A stretch of DNA of 64,000 bases from Pseudomonas saudiphocaensis (GCF_000756775.1 NZ_CCSF01000001.1:2170001-2234000), one strand, 5' to 3'. Shown: positions 24,926-34,742, numbered from the stretch's first letter. Numbers and translations are program-made. Notes: generated from the sequence alone by a model not told the origin.

Positions 24926-25960
24926 TCAGAAGTTCTCTGGTTGCTTGGCTTTCTCCTTGGCGCTTTCACGGGAAATGACGCCCTTGGCAAGCAGATTCTT
25001 GAGACAGGAATCGAGGGTCTGCATCCCCAGCGAGCCGCCGGTCTGGATCGCCGAATACATCTGCGCCACCTTGTCCTCGCGAATCAGGTTACGAATCGCC
25101 GGTGTGCCGATCATGATCTCGTGCGCTGCCACTCGACCGCCGCCAATCTTCTTCATCAGAGTCTGAGAAATTACCGCCTGCAGCGATTCGGAAAGCATGG
25201 AGCGGACCATGGACTTTTCCTCGGCCGGGAAGACATCCACCACCCGGTCGATGGTCTTGGCGGCCGAGGTAGTGTGCAACGTGCCGAACACCAGGTGCCC
25301 GGTTTCCGCGGCGGTCAGTGCCAGGCGGATGGTTTCCAGGTCACGCATCTCACCGACCAGGATGATGTCCGGGTCTTCACGCAGAGCTGAACGCAAGGCT
25401 TCGGAGAAGCCCAGGGTATCGCGGTGCACTTCGCGCTGGTTGACCAGACACTTCTTCGATTCGTGAACGAATTCGATCGGGTCCTCGATGGTGAGGATGT
25501 GTTGGTACTTGGTGTTGTTCAGGTAGTCGAGCATGGCCGCAAGGGTCGTGGACTTACCCGAGCCGGTGGGGCCGGTAACCAGTACCAGGCCGCGCGGCAC
25601 GTCGGTGATCCTGCGGAAGACCTCACCCATGCCGAGGTCTTCCATGGTCAGCACCTTGGACGGAATGGTCCGGAACACCGCACCGCAACCGCGGTTCTGG
25701 TTGAAGGCGTTAACCCGGAAGCGCGCCACACCCGGCACTTCAAAGGAGAAGTCGGTCTCGAGGAATTCTTCGAAATCCTTGCGCTGCTTGTCATTCATGA
25801 TGTCGTAGATCAGCGCATGCACCTGCTTGTGGTCCATGGCCGGCAGATTGATGCGGCGTACATCGCCATCAACGCGAATCATCGGCGGCAGACCGGAAGA
25901 AAGGTGCAAATCCGATGCACCCTGCTTGGCGCTGAAGGCCAGCAGTTCTGTGATATCCAT
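24926..25960 (-). CDS. pilT: Type IV pilus retraction ATPase PilT
   Basis: Hexameric ATPase that powers pilus retraction and twitching motility. The ATG at 25960 (MDITELLAFSAKQGASDLHLS) gives 344 aa, the usual size; a TTG at 25972 would add only four residues. Walker A is GPTGSGKST near residue 130, the Asp box ILTIEDPIEFVHES, Walker B DIILVGEMRDLETI, and the His box GHLVFGTLHTTSAAKTIDR. The C-terminal AIRNLIREDKVAQ motif (AIRNLIRE) needed for retraction is present. It is divergent from yggS across 66 bp. Confidence 0.97.
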   Translation of the reverse strand: MDITELLAFSAKQGASDLHLSSGLPPMIRVDGDVRRINLPAMDHKQVHALIYDIMNDKQRKDFEEFLETDFSFEVPGVARFRVNAFNQNRGCGAVFRTIPSKVLTMEDLGMGEVFRRITDVPRGLVLVTGPTGSGKSTTLAAMLDYLNNTKYQHILTIEDPIEFVHESKKCLVNQREVHRDTLGFSEALRSALREDPDIILVGEMRDLETIRLALTAAETGHLVFGTLHTTSAAKTIDRVVDVFPAEEKSMVRSMLSESLQAVISQTLMKKIGGGRVAAHEIMIGTPAIRNLIREDKVAQMYSAIQTGGSLGMQTLDSCLKNLLAKGVISRESAKEKAKQPENF

Positions 25961-26026
25961 GGGACTCCCCAATTACAAGCAAGCAGGTAGAATGCCGCGC
26001 AGACCCCTAGGCCGCGGCGCAGGTAA

Positions 26027-26752
26027 ATGTCCACGATAGCGAACAATATTGCAAAGGTCGCAGCGCGTATCCGTGAGGCGGCGCAAGCTGTGGGACGCGA
26101 TCCAGACACGATCGGGCTCATGGCCGTGAGCAAGACGCAACCGGCAGCAGCAATTCGCGAAGCCCATGAAGCCGGTCTGCTGGATTTTGGCGAAAACTAT
26201 CTGCAGGAAGCCCTGGAAAAACAGGCCGAGCTTGCCGATCTTCCGCTTGTCTGGCATTTCATCGGCCCCATACAGTCGAACAAGACCAAGCCCATCGCCG
26301 AGCATTTCGACTGGGTGCATTCGATTGACCGCCTGAAGATCGCCCAGCGCCTGTCGAACCAGCGGCCCGCAGAGTTACCGCCCCTGAATGTCTGCCTGCA
26401 GGTCAATGTCAGCCATGAGCCGAGCAAATCCGGCTGCGCTCCCGAGGACGCTGCCGAACTGGCCCGCGCCATTGCCGCACTGCCAAGATTGCGCCTGCGC
26501 GGCCTGATGGCCATACCCGAACCCACCGATGACCCCGTGGAGCAGCACGCCGCTTTCGCCCGCGTGCGTCAGCTGCAGGAGCAGATTGGTGCGCAGCTGG
26601 ACTGCCTGTCCATGGGCATGAGCCAGGACCTTGAAGCCGCCATCGCCGAAGGCGCCACCTGGGTTCGTATCGGCACCGCCCTGTTCGGCGCCCGCACCTA
26701 TCCCGCGCAGAGCGACACGCCGCCTGCAAATGACCAGAGGAACAATCGATGA
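26027..26752 (+). CDS. yggS: YggS-family PLP homeostasis protein
   Basis: PLP-binding protein with an alanine-racemase-like barrel but no known catalytic activity, involved in vitamin B6 homeostasis. The 241-aa product has the PLP lysine in IGLMAVSKTQPAAAI and the segments DFGENYLQEALEK, WHFIGPIQSNK and LSMGMSQDLEAAI followed by VRIGTALFG. The final segments are the phosphate-binding end of the barrel. It overlaps proC by four bases; the yggS-proC-yggT order is widely conserved. TAGAAT at 25988-25993 could serve as a -10 element. Confidence 0.95.
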   Translation: MSTIANNIAKVAARIREAAQAVGRDPDTIGLMAVSKTQPAAAIREAHEAGLLDFGENYLQEALEKQAELADLPLVWHFIGPIQSNKTKPIAEHFDWVHSIDRLKIAQRLSNQRPAELPPLNVCLQVNVSHEPSKSGCAPEDAAELARAIAALPRLRLRGLMAIPEPTDDPVEQHAAFARVRQLQEQIGAQLDCLSMGMSQDLEAAIAEGATWVRIGTALFGARTYPAQSDTPPANDQRNNR

Positions 26753-27573
26753 ACGCACCCCGCATCGCCTTCATTGGCGGCGGCAACATGGCCGCCAGCC
26801 TGATCGGTGGGCTGCGCGCCCAGGGCGTCGCTGCTGACGCCATCTGCGCCAGCGATCCAGGCGACGAACAACGCCACAGAATCAGCACCGAACATGGCAT
26901 CCAGACCTTTGCCAACAACGCCGATGCGCTGGCCCAGGCTGAGGTGGTGGTGCTGGCAGTCAAGCCGCAGGTGATGCAGGCGGTTTGCCGCGACCTTGCC
27001 GGCCACCTGCAGGCGCAGCAACTGATCGTCTCGATTGCTGCCGGCATTAGCTGTGAGAGCCTGCAGAACTGGCTCGGCCCGCAGCCTCGCGCCATCGTGC
27101 GCTGCATGCCGAATACGCCGTCGCTGCTGCGCCAGGGCGTCAGTGGCCTTTACGCCAATGCCCAGGTCAGCGCCATGCAAAAGCAGCAGGCCGAGCAGCT
27201 GCTGTCAGCGGTCGGCCTGGCCTTGTGGCTGACCGACGAAGCCCTGATCGACGCCGTCACGGCAGTTTCCGGCAGTGGCCCCGCGTATTTTTTCCTGCTG
27301 ATCGAAGCCATGACGGCCGCCGGCGAAAAGCTTGGCCTGCCGCGTGAAACAGCTGCACAGCTGACCTTGCAGACTGCCCTCGGCGCCGCGCGCATGGCTT
27401 GCGAAAGCGATGTCGAGGCTGCCGAACTGCGCCGCCGCGTCACCTCACCGAACGGAACCACCGAAGCGGCAATCAAAGCCTTCCAGGCAGGCGGCTTCGA
27501 GGCACTGGTACAACAGGCACTGGATGCGGCCGCACAACGCTCAGCCGAACTCGCCGTACAACTGGGCAACTAA
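26749..27573 (+). CDS. proC: Pyrroline-5-carboxylate reductase
   Basis: NAD(P)H-dependent last enzyme of proline synthesis, converting 1-pyrroline-5-carboxylate to proline. The 274-aa product has the N-terminal Rossmann motif IAFIGGGNMAASLIGGL and the central VVLAVKPQVMQ. The dimerisation domain carries AVSGSGPAYFFLLIEAM and the signature LRRRVTSPNGTTEAAIKAF. It is translationally coupled to yggS through ATGA and followed 9 bp later by yggT with an AAGGAG site. Confidence 0.96.
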   Translation: MNAPRIAFIGGGNMAASLIGGLRAQGVAADAICASDPGDEQRHRISTEHGIQTFANNADALAQAEVVVLAVKPQVMQAVCRDLAGHLQAQQLIVSIAAGISCESLQNWLGPQPRAIVRCMPNTPSLLRQGVSGLYANAQVSAMQKQQAEQLLSAVGLALWLTDEALIDAVTAVSGSGPAYFFLLIEAMTAAGEKLGLPRETAAQLTLQTALGAARMACESDVEAAELRRRVTSPNGTTEAAIKAFQAGGFEALVQQALDAAAQRSAELAVQLGN

Positions 27574-27582
27574 GGAGCCTTC

Positions 27583-28173
27583 ATGTCACAACTCTCGCAA
27601 GCCCTGATACTGATCATCCAGACCCTCGGTAGTCTGTACCTGCTGATCGTGCTGCTGCGTTTCATCCTGCAGCTGGTGCGCGCCGACTTCTACAACCCGC
27701 TGAGCCAGTTCATCGTCAAGGCGACCCACCCGCTGTTGCGGCCGCTGCGCCGGGTGATCCCCAGCATCGGCAACCTGGATCTGTCCTCACTGGTGCTGGC
27801 ACTTATCGTTCAGGTACTGCTGATGGCAGCAATCCTGATGCTGACCTACGGCGGCATCGGCAACCTGCTGCAACTACTGGTCTGGGCCATCATCGGCATC
27901 ACTGGCCTGTTCCTGAACATTTTTTTCTATGCCCTGATCATCAGCGTGATCCTGTCCTGGGTCGCTCCGGGCAGTCACAATCCAGGGGCACAGCTGATCA
28001 ACCAGATTACCGAGCCGGCATTGGCGCCCTTTCGCCGCCTGCTACCCAATCTGGGCGGGCTGGATCTCTCGCCGATCTTCGCTTTTCTGGCGATAAAGCT
28101 GCTGGAGATGCTGGTGATCGGCAACCTGGTCGTCATGTCGGGCATGCCGCGGGTCCTGCACGGGCTGATCTGA
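27583..28173 (+). CDS. yggT: YggT family integral membrane protein
   Basis: Membrane protein with two tandem YGGT repeats, 196 aa, role uncertain (reported links to osmotic tolerance and cell-envelope processes in relatives). Hydrophobic segments are visible at ~10-30, 65-95, 98-125 and 165-185. Each repeat contains the family signature of a proline-rich loop followed by RPLRRVIP or FRRLLPNLGGLDLSP (the latter in the second half). It lies directly after proC with good Shine-Dalgarno spacing. A small GC hairpin (28179-28192) follows the gene. Confidence 0.9.
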   Translation: MSQLSQALILIIQTLGSLYLLIVLLRFILQLVRADFYNPLSQFIVKATHPLLRPLRRVIPSIGNLDLSSLVLALIVQVLLMAAILMLTYGGIGNLLQLLVWAIIGITGLFLNIFFYALIISVILSWVAPGSHNPGAQLINQITEPALAPFRRLLPNLGGLDLSPIFAFLAIKLLEMLVIGNLVVMSGMPRVLHGLI

Positions 28174-28220
28174 TCAATCCGGCTCTTGCCGGCTTTGGGT
28201 GACAGGTCACAGGCGCTTGA

Positions 28221-28248
28221 TTGACCCAAAGGGGACGAGGGGCATAAT
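28221..28248 (+). promoter_or_regulatory. Candidate sigma-70 promoter for the dynamin-like gene
   Basis: TTGACC (28221-28226) and CATAAT (28243-28248) are separated by 16 bp, a good match to sigma-70 -35 and -10 elements. The start codon lies 29 bp after the -10. A weak 5-bp hairpin (28179-28192) just upstream could end yggT transcription. The call is by eye and not scored. Confidence 0.5.
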
Positions 28249-28277
28249 CGCCCCATCGCCTTCAGGAAGCGCAGATC

Positions 28278-30227
28278 ATGGAACGACTCGACCGGCAGGT
28301 AGATGCCTACGTCAACTGGAAACGCGATCTGATTCGCGAGATCACCCGCTATCGCAGCTGGCTGATCCACAATCGCCTCAACTCCAGCGCCGTGGATGCG
28401 AGTCTGGAGCGCGCCATCAAGCAGTTGCGCACCGATCACATCACCCTGGCCTTCGTCGGCGAGTTTTCCCGCGGCAAGACGGAGCTGATCAACAGCCTGT
28501 TTTTCTCGCATTACGGGCAGCGCATCCTGCCTTCGCGTGCCGGGCGCACAACCATGTGCCCGACCGAACTGTTTTACGATCCGCGCACGGAACGCTCCTT
28601 CATTCGCCTGCTGCCCATCGAGTCACGCCTGGAAGACGTCAGCATCGCCCAGCTCAAGCGCACACCGCGCCATTGGCTGAACCTGCCGCTGAACCTGGAC
28701 GATCCCAATAGCATGATCGAAGCCTTCAGCCAGGTAGCGGCCGTCAAATCGATGCCGGGCGAGCAGGCCATTCAACTCGGCTTTGATCCGGACGCTCTGG
28801 AAAGCTCCGATATCCCGGGCGAAGTGCTGGTGCCGGCGTGGCGCCACGCCATGGTCAACTTCGATCATCCGCTGCTACGGCAGGGTTTGCGCATTCTCGA
28901 CACACCCGGCCTCAACGCCCTAGGCAGCGAGCCCGAGCTGACGCTGTCGATGCTGCCCAGCGCCCAGGCGGTGGTGTTTCTGTTGTCTGCAGATACCGGC
29001 GTTACCGCCAGCGACATGGACATCTGGCAGCAGCACATACGCCAGCTCGACGACGGCCAGCAGCGCCTGTTCGCCGTCCTCAACAAGATCGACGTGCTGT
29101 GGGACGACGTCAGCGGCGAAGCCTTCGTAGAAGACGCCATCGAGCAGATTCGCACCAGCACGGCACAGCAGTTGGGGATCGCCCCCGAGGATGTCCTGCC
29201 GTTATCCGCAAAACAGGCCCTGCGTGCCAGGATCCACGACGACAGCGCACTGCTGCGGCGCAGCCGACTGGAGTCACTGGAGCAACTGCTTTGCGAACGG
29301 GTGCTGGCCAGAAAGGAGCAGCTGCTGGAGCAGCAAGTGGTGCGCCAGGTCCTGGCGCTGCTGCAAAACAGCCAGCATATTCTCGACCTGCGCCTGAGCA
29401 AGGTGCGCGAACAAAGCGAGCTGCTCGACAGTCATCGTCAGGACAGCGGCCAGATGCTGCTGGAGCTGACCGCCCGCACCCGCCACGACCACAACCAGCA
29501 CCATAAGCGCCTGCTGCAGCTGAAAACCAATCAACGCCTGCTACAGCGCCAGGGCGAGCTACTGCGTGACACCGTGCGCCCCGAGCGCCTGGAAGAGCAC
29601 CTGACCCGTCTGCACCGCAGCCTGCGCGGGAGCCTGACCACCCTGGGCATCAACCTCAGCATCCTGCACTTCTTCCGCTCGGTGGAGCAGGACCTGGGAA
29701 TGCTGGAACAGGAAGCGAACCTGGCCAACAAGATGGTGACAGCGCTCTACAGTCGCCACAATGAAGAAAATCCCTTACATGGCGTCGACGCGCCACTTTT
29801 CCAGTTGGCTCCCTACCAGCAGGAGCTCAAGGGTCTGCGGGACAAGGCCGATCAGTTTCGCCTGCAGCTCAAGACATTACTGACCGAGCAGCGCACCCTC
29901 ACCCGTCGCTTCTTCGCCACCCTGGTGCAGGAAGTGATCGCCCTGCACCAGCGCCTGCGCCAGGAAGCAGAACACTGGGCCGTCGAAGCCCTGATGCCGC
30001 TCATGCAGCATTCGCTGGAGCACAAACAGCAGCTCGAAACCCATATGCTGCGCCTCAAAAGCCTGGCGCAGAGCAACCAGCAAAACAGCCAGCGCAGCCG
30101 TCAGCTGGCTCGCTATGAGCTCGAGTTGCGCCAGCAGCTGACCCAGGCCGGGGAAATGCTCAGGCTGCTGCGCCGCCCGGCGCCTACTCGACGTCAGGGC
30201 AAGGTAGTCAGTATCGTCACCGGCTGA
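28278..30227 (+). CDS. Dynamin-like GTPase family protein
   Basis: Large 649-aa protein with an N-terminal dynamin-type GTPase domain and a long helical C-terminal region. The P-loop is at residues 61-68 (GEFSRGKT, in FVGEFSRGKTELINSLFF). The switch II motif DTPGLNALGSE and the base-specificity motif LNKIDVLWDD are intact. Two coiled-coil-rich stretches follow (about 370-470 and 520-640), rich in Gln, Leu and Arg. There is no obvious transmembrane hairpin. The gene appears to have its own promoter. The molecular function of this Pseudomonas family is not established; membrane or envelope remodelling is an inference from the fold. Confidence 0.85.
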   Translation: MERLDRQVDAYVNWKRDLIREITRYRSWLIHNRLNSSAVDASLERAIKQLRTDHITLAFVGEFSRGKTELINSLFFSHYGQRILPSRAGRTTMCPTELFYDPRTERSFIRLLPIESRLEDVSIAQLKRTPRHWLNLPLNLDDPNSMIEAFSQVAAVKSMPGEQAIQLGFDPDALESSDIPGEVLVPAWRHAMVNFDHPLLRQGLRILDTPGLNALGSEPELTLSMLPSAQAVVFLLSADTGVTASDMDIWQQHIRQLDDGQQRLFAVLNKIDVLWDDVSGEAFVEDAIEQIRTSTAQQLGIAPEDVLPLSAKQALRARIHDDSALLRRSRLESLEQLLCERVLARKEQLLEQQVVRQVLALLQNSQHILDLRLSKVREQSELLDSHRQDSGQMLLELTARTRHDHNQHHKRLLQLKTNQRLLQRQGELLRDTVRPERLEEHLTRLHRSLRGSLTTLGINLSILHFFRSVEQDLGMLEQEANLANKMVTALYSRHNEENPLHGVDAPLFQLAPYQQELKGLRDKADQFRLQLKTLLTEQRTLTRRFFATLVQEVIALHQRLRQEAEHWAVEALMPLMQHSLEHKQQLETHMLRLKSLAQSNQQNSQRSRQLARYELELRQQLTQAGEMLRLLRRPAPTRRQGKVVSIVTG

Positions 30228-30392
30228 GCTGGCGTTGCGACTGAAAGATCAATCGCGTCGCCCAACTGACGATGCGAATTCCATTGTCCTGCAAGGACAC
30301 CTGATGCTGCTTTCACTAAGGCACTGCAACGTAGGTAGTTTTTCAACGGTCTGCTAGACTTTGCCGCCTTCTTCAACCACGAGCCAGGGTCG

Positions 30393-31532
30393 ATGCCCAC
30401 TGCTATTCCAGCCGATTCCGTTGGTCTGGTGAGTCCGAAGGTCGTGCATTTCGCCGAACCGCTTGCACTCGCCTGTGGCCGCACACTGCATGACTACCAA
30501 CTGATCTACGAAACCTACGGTACGCTCAACGCCAGCCGTAGCAACGCCGTGCTGATCTGCCACGCCCTGTCCGGCCATCACCATGCCGCCGGCTACCACA
30601 GCATGGACGACCGCAAGCCGGGCTGGTGGGACGCCTGTATCGGCCCGGGCAAGGCAATCGACACCAATCGCTTCTTCGTCGTCAGCCTGAACAACCTCGG
30701 CGGCTGCAACGGTTCTACCGGCCCCAGCAGCCTCAACCCTAAAACCGGCAAGCCCTACGGTGCGGACTTTCCGGTGGTGACCGTGGAGGATTGGGTTCAT
30801 AGCCAGGCACGCCTGGCCGACATGCTGGAAATTCAGCAGTGGGCGGCGGTGGTGGGCGGCAGCCTGGGTGGCATGCAGGCGCTGCAGTGGTCCATCAGCT
30901 ATCCCGAGCGGATTCGCCATTGCGTGGCCATCGCCTCGGCACCCAAGCTATCCGCACAGAACATCGCTTTCAACGAAGTCGCGCGACAGGCCATTCTCTC
31001 GGACCCCGAGTTTCACGGCGGGCACTTCCAGGAGCAGGGCGTCATTCCGCGGCGCGGGCTGATGCTGGCGCGCATGGTCGGGCATATCACCTACCTCTCG
31101 GACGACGCCATGGGCACCAAATTCGGGCGCGGTCTGAAGAGCGAGAAGCTCAATTACGATTTCAACAGCGTGGAATTTCAGGTCGAAAGCTATCTGCGCT
31201 ATCAGGGCGAGGAGTTTTCCAGCCGCTTCGACGCCAACACCTACCTGTTGATGACCAAGGCACTGGACTATTTCGATCCGGCAGCGGCCCACGGCGACGA
31301 TCTGGCCAAGACTTTCGCATCGGCCAAGGCAGATTTTTGCGTGATGTCGTTTACCACCGACTGGCGTTTCTCCCCGGAACGCTCCCAGGAAATCGTCAAT
31401 GCGCTGATGGCTGCCCGCAAAAACGTCTGCTATCTGGAGATCGATGCGCCCCAAGGCCACGACGCCTTCCTGATTCCCATCCCGCGCTACCTGCAGGCCT
31501 TCAGCAGCTACATGAATCGCATCGTTCTATAA
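30393..31532 (+). CDS. metX: Homoserine O-acyltransferase MetX
   Basis: Alpha/beta-hydrolase-fold acyltransferase that activates homoserine for methionine synthesis. The 379-aa product has the nucleophile elbow [12 protein letters not shown], the oxyanion segment [13 protein letters not shown] and [14 protein letters not shown]. The catalytic Asp and His lie in [11 protein letters not shown] and [11 protein letters not shown]. MetX proteins of Pseudomonas are reported to use succinyl-CoA rather than acetyl-CoA; the acyl donor cannot be decided by eye here. It is followed 9 bp later by metW, the usual pairing. Confidence 0.95.
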   Translation: MPTAIPADSVGLVSPKVVHFAEPLALACGRTLHDYQLIYETYGTLNASRSNAVLICHALSGHHHAAGYHSMDDRKPGWWDACIGPGKAIDTNRFFVVSLNNLGGCNGSTGPSSLNPKTGKPYGADFPVVTVEDWVHSQARLADMLEIQQWAAVVGGSLGGMQALQWSISYPERIRHCVAIASAPKLSAQNIAFNEVARQAILSDPEFHGGHFQEQGVIPRRGLMLARMVGHITYLSDDAMGTKFGRGLKSEKLNYDFNSVEFQVESYLRYQGEEFSSRFDANTYLLMTKALDYFDPAAAHGDDLAKTFASAKADFCVMSFTTDWRFSPERSQEIVNALMAARKNVCYLEIDAPQGHDAFLIPIPRYLQAFSSYMNRIVL

Positions 31533-31541
31533 GGAGCCACC

Positions 31542-32141
31542 ATGCGCGCCGATCTGGAAATCATCCAGGAATGGATCCCTGCCGGCAGCCGGGTGCTGGA
31601 CCTTGGCTGCGGCAACGGTGAGTTGCTGGCATGGCTACGCGACCACAAGCAGGTCACCGGCTATGGCCTGGAAATCGACCCTGACAACATCGCCGCCTGC
31701 ATCGAAAAGGGCGTCAACGTCATCGAGCAGAACCTGGACCTTGGCCTGGGCAACTTCGCCAGCGACAGCTTCGACATGGTGGTCATGACCCAGGCGCTGC
31801 AGGCCGTGCACTACCCTGACCTGCTGATGAAGGAAATGCTTCGTGTCGGCCGCGAGTGCATCATTACCTTCCCCAACTTCGGCCATTGGCGCTGCCGTTG
31901 GTACCTGACCACCAAGGGCCGCATGCCAGTCTCGGAGTTCCTGCCCTACACTTGGTACAACACGCCGAACATCCACTTCTGCACCTTCGAGGACTTCGAG
32001 CGACTGTGCCAGGAGCGCGGCGCCACCGTACTCGAGCGCCTGGCCGTGGACCGCGATCACAAACACGGGTTGGGCAGTCGCCTGTGGCCGAACCTGCTTG
32101 GTGAAATCGGCATCTATCGCGTTACCGGGCAGGGCAGATAA
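31542..32141 (+). CDS. metW: Methionine biosynthesis protein MetW
   Basis: SAM-dependent methyltransferase-fold protein that partners MetX and is needed for efficient homoserine acylation in several proteobacteria. The 199-aa product has motif I in VLDLGCGNGELLAWL. The family segments MTQALQAVHYPDLLMKEMLRV, ITFPNFGHWRCR and PYTWYNTPNIHFCTFEDFE are all present. A clear AAGGAG precedes the ATG. It lies between metX and a DUF4426 gene in one strand-consistent run. Confidence 0.94.
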   Translation: MRADLEIIQEWIPAGSRVLDLGCGNGELLAWLRDHKQVTGYGLEIDPDNIAACIEKGVNVIEQNLDLGLGNFASDSFDMVVMTQALQAVHYPDLLMKEMLRVGRECIITFPNFGHWRCRWYLTTKGRMPVSEFLPYTWYNTPNIHFCTFEDFERLCQERGATVLERLAVDRDHKHGLGSRLWPNLLGEIGIYRVTGQGR

Positions 32142-32169
32142 TCCTTTGACGAGTGGAGGGAGAAAAACC

Positions 32170-32592
32170 ATGAAAGCCAGCCTGATAGCGTTGCTCACCC
32201 TGCTGCTGGCGCTGCCCGCCTGGGCCGAGCGCAAGCACAGCTTCGGCGAGTATGACGTCCATTACATCGCGTTCAATTCCGGCTTCCTGCAGCCCGACAT
32301 CGCTGCCGCAGCCGGTCTGGTGCGCAGCAAGAGCCAGGGCGTGCTTAACGTCTCGGTGCTCAAGGCCGGCAAGCCGACCATGGCGCTGGTCAGCGGCACG
32401 GTAAAGAACCTGCTGGGCCAGGATCGCCCGCTGGCCTTCAAACAGCTGAAAGAAGGTGAAGAAGCCATCTATTATCTGGCGCAATTCCCTTTCGACTCGC
32501 GCGAAACCCTGCGCTTCTCCCTGACCGTACAGCCAGTCGGCGCCGAGGCGGTCAATTTCGAGTTCACTCAGGAATTTTTTCCCGACCGATGA
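32170..32592 (+). CDS. Secreted DUF4426 protein
   Basis: Exported protein of unknown function with 140 residues. It begins with a clear signal peptide ([19 protein letters not shown], cleavage after AWA). The mature part is a beta-rich domain with [15 protein letters not shown] and [25 protein letters not shown]. The family is conserved in this metX-metW-rdgB neighbourhood across Pseudomonas. The stop overlaps the rdgB start. Location is probably the periplasm; no catalytic residues were recognised. Confidence 0.85.
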   Translation: MKASLIALLTLLLALPAWAERKHSFGEYDVHYIAFNSGFLQPDIAAAAGLVRSKSQGVLNVSVLKAGKPTMALVSGTVKNLLGQDRPLAFKQLKEGEEAIYYLAQFPFDSRETLRFSLTVQPVGAEAVNFEFTQEFFPDR

Positions 32593-33185
32593 TGCCCTTC
32601 AACGAACTGGTGCTGGCCAGCCACAACGCCGGCAAGCTCAAGGAACTCCAGGCCATGCTGGGCACCGCCGTGCGCGTACGCTCGGTGGGCGAGTTCAGCG
32701 ATGTGGAGCCTGAAGAAACCGGCCTCTCGTTCATCGAGAACGCCATTCTCAAGGCCCGCAATGCGGCGCGGGTGTCCGGTTTGCCGGCGCTGGCCGATGA
32801 CTCAGGCCTGGCGGTCGATCACCTCGGCGGGGCACCCGGCATCTACTCGGCGCGCTATGCCGGTGGCCAGGGCGATGCGGCGAACAACGCCAAGTTGCTG
32901 GAGGTGCTGAAAAACGTACCCGACGCTCAGCGTGGCGCGCAGTTCGTCTGTGCCCTGGCACTGGTCAGGCATGCCGAGGACCCGCTGCCAATCATCTGCG
33001 AAGGCCTATGGCAGGGCCGTATCCTGCATGCACCGCGCGGCGAGCAGGGCTTCGGCTACGACCCGTTGTTCTGGGTGCCCGAGCGCGACTGCTCCAGCGC
33101 CGAGCTGGCGCCGGCAGACAAGAACCAACTCAGCCACCGCGCCCGCGCCATGGCGCTACTCAAGGCTCGCCTGGGGATCGCTTGA
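32589..33185 (+). CDS. rdgB: dITP/XTP pyrophosphatase
   Basis: House-cleaning nucleotide pyrophosphatase that removes dITP, ITP and XTP, preventing mutagenic incorporation. The 198-aa product carries [18 protein letters not shown] at the N-terminus (SHNxGKxxE), then [54 protein letters not shown] and the C-terminal SHRARAM. All Ham1/RdgB signature residues are visible. It overlaps the DUF4426 gene and is itself overlapped or closely followed by hemW. Confidence 0.96.
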   Translation: MMPFNELVLASHNAGKLKELQAMLGTAVRVRSVGEFSDVEPEETGLSFIENAILKARNAARVSGLPALADDSGLAVDHLGGAPGIYSARYAGGQGDAANNAKLLEVLKNVPDAQRGAQFVCALALVRHAEDPLPIICEGLWQGRILHAPRGEQGFGYDPLFWVPERDCSSAELAPADKNQLSHRARAMALLKARLGIA

Positions 33186-33214
33186 ACAACGGCAAACACC
33201 AGGGCCCGGAGCAA

Positions 33215-34366
33215 ATGCCTGCTGCCCGCTTCGAGCTGCCGCCCCTGGCGGCCTACGTCCATATTCCCTGGTGCGTGCGCAAGTGCCCTTACTGCGACTT
33301 CAACTCCCATGCCGCCGGCCCACAGCTGCCGGAAGACGAATATGTTGCAGCACTGCTGGCCGACCTCGAAGAGGATTTCGCCCAGGTCCAGGGACGAAAA
33401 CTTGGCTCGATCTTCTTCGGCGGCGGCACGCCCAGCCTGTTTTCCGCCCGGGCGCTGGAGCGCATCGTCGAAGGCCTGGAAAAGCGGGTCGGCTTCAGCG
33501 CTGACATCGAAATCACCCTGGAGGCCAACCCGGGCACTTTCGAGCAAGCGAAATTCCGCGACTACCGGCAGCTGGGTATCAATCGCCTGTCCATCGGCGT
33601 GCAGAGCTTTCAGCCGGAGAAACTGAAGGCTCTGGGCCGCATCCATGATGGCGACGAGGCCGTCAGAGCCGCCGATATGGCCCGCGCCGCCGGCTTTGAA
33701 AACTTCAACCTGGACCTGATGCACGGCCTGCCGGGACAAAGCCTGGACGACGCCCTGAGCGATCTGCGCATTGCCATCGCCCAGCAACCGACGCACCTGT
33801 CCTGGTACCAGCTCACAGTCGAGCCCAACACCGAGTTCTGGAGCAGGCCGCCGCAACTGCCTGAAGACGACACCCTCTGGGATATCCAGGAAGCCGGCCA
33901 GGCGCTGCTCGCCGAGCAAGGCTACGCACAGTACGAAACCTCGGCCTATGCGCAGCCTGGCCGCCAGGCACGGCACAACCTCAACTACTGGACCTTTGGC
34001 GATTTCCTCGGTATCGGCGCGGGCGCCCACGGCAAAATCAGTCGGTCTGACGAGCGCATCCTGCGCAACTGGAAAACCCGTCTGCCCAAGGATTACCTGG
34101 ACCCCGGCAAGCGCTTCCGGGTCGGCGAAAAACAGCTGGAAACCCAGGAGCTGCCCTTCGAGTTCCTGATGAATGTGCTGCGCCTCACCGACGGCGTGCC
34201 CGCACTGTTGTTCACTCAGCGCACCGGTTTGCCGCTACAGCAACTGGCCGAGGCGCGCCGTGAAGCCGAAGCGCGCGGGCTTCTGCTCGCCGACCCGCAG
34301 CGCCTGGTAGCCACGCCCAAGGGCCAGCTGTTTCTCAACGATTTGCTGCAACTCTTTTTGCCATAG
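33215..34366 (+). CDS. hemW: Radical SAM heme chaperone HemW
   Basis: Heme-binding radical SAM protein thought to insert heme into respiratory enzymes; related to HemN but not a coproporphyrinogen oxidase. From the ATG at 33215 it has 383 aa; a TTG at 33182 that overlaps the rdgB stop would add 11 residues and cannot be excluded. The cluster motif is C20-x3-C24-x2-C27 followed by Asp-Phe (CPYCDF), where HemN has a fourth cysteine. The segments FFGGGTPSLFSA, EANPGTFE and GINRLSIGVQSF are typical of the family. Confidence 0.92.
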   Translation: MPAARFELPPLAAYVHIPWCVRKCPYCDFNSHAAGPQLPEDEYVAALLADLEEDFAQVQGRKLGSIFFGGGTPSLFSARALERIVEGLEKRVGFSADIEITLEANPGTFEQAKFRDYRQLGINRLSIGVQSFQPEKLKALGRIHDGDEAVRAADMARAAGFENFNLDLMHGLPGQSLDDALSDLRIAIAQQPTHLSWYQLTVEPNTEFWSRPPQLPEDDTLWDIQEAGQALLAEQGYAQYETSAYAQPGRQARHNLNYWTFGDFLGIGAGAHGKISRSDERILRNWKTRLPKDYLDPGKRFRVGEKQLETQELPFEFLMNVLRLTDGVPALLFTQRTGLPLQQLAEARREAEARGLLLADPQRLVATPKGQLFLNDLLQLFLP

Positions 34367-34374
34367 GATTTTGC

Positions 34375-34698
34375 ATGGACCTGCTACTCGACCTGATCGC
34401 CACCCTGTCGCGCTGGAGCCGCAGCCATCTTTCGGATATTTCCCTGGCGATCATGGCTACCCTGTTCGTGCTGCTCGGGCCAGCGCTGAACGCCTGGGTG
34501 CAGAAGAACATCGGCGGGCTGAACTTCATTCTGCGCACGCTGCTGTTCGTGATCTTTTGCGCGGTGGTGTACGGGTTGGGGATCATCTACCTGAGTCCCT
34601 GGCTGGCAAAGGGACTGGCACAGTTCAACAACTACACCCTCGCGCCGGTGCTGATCCTGGTGTTGTTCATCATCGGAGTGATTGCCGATCGCAACTGA
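34375..34698 (+). CDS. DUF3392 inner-membrane protein
   Basis: Small membrane protein of unknown function, 107 aa, with three likely helices: residues ~20-42 (ISLAIMATLFVLLGPAL), ~55-78 (ILRTLLFVIFCAVVYGLGIIYL) and ~88-104 (VLILVLFIIGVIAD). It follows hemW by 8 bp and is the last gene before a strong bidirectional terminator, so it is probably cotranscribed with hemW. No catalytic motif was seen. Confidence 0.82.
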   Translation: MDLLLDLIATLSRWSRSHLSDISLAIMATLFVLLGPALNAWVQKNIGGLNFILRTLLFVIFCAVVYGLGIIYLSPWLAKGLAQFNNYTLAPVLILVLFIIGVIADRN

Positions 34699-34742
34699 GG
34701 GTCGCCTACTCCAGCCCTAGGCCGCCTGACACCACATATAAA

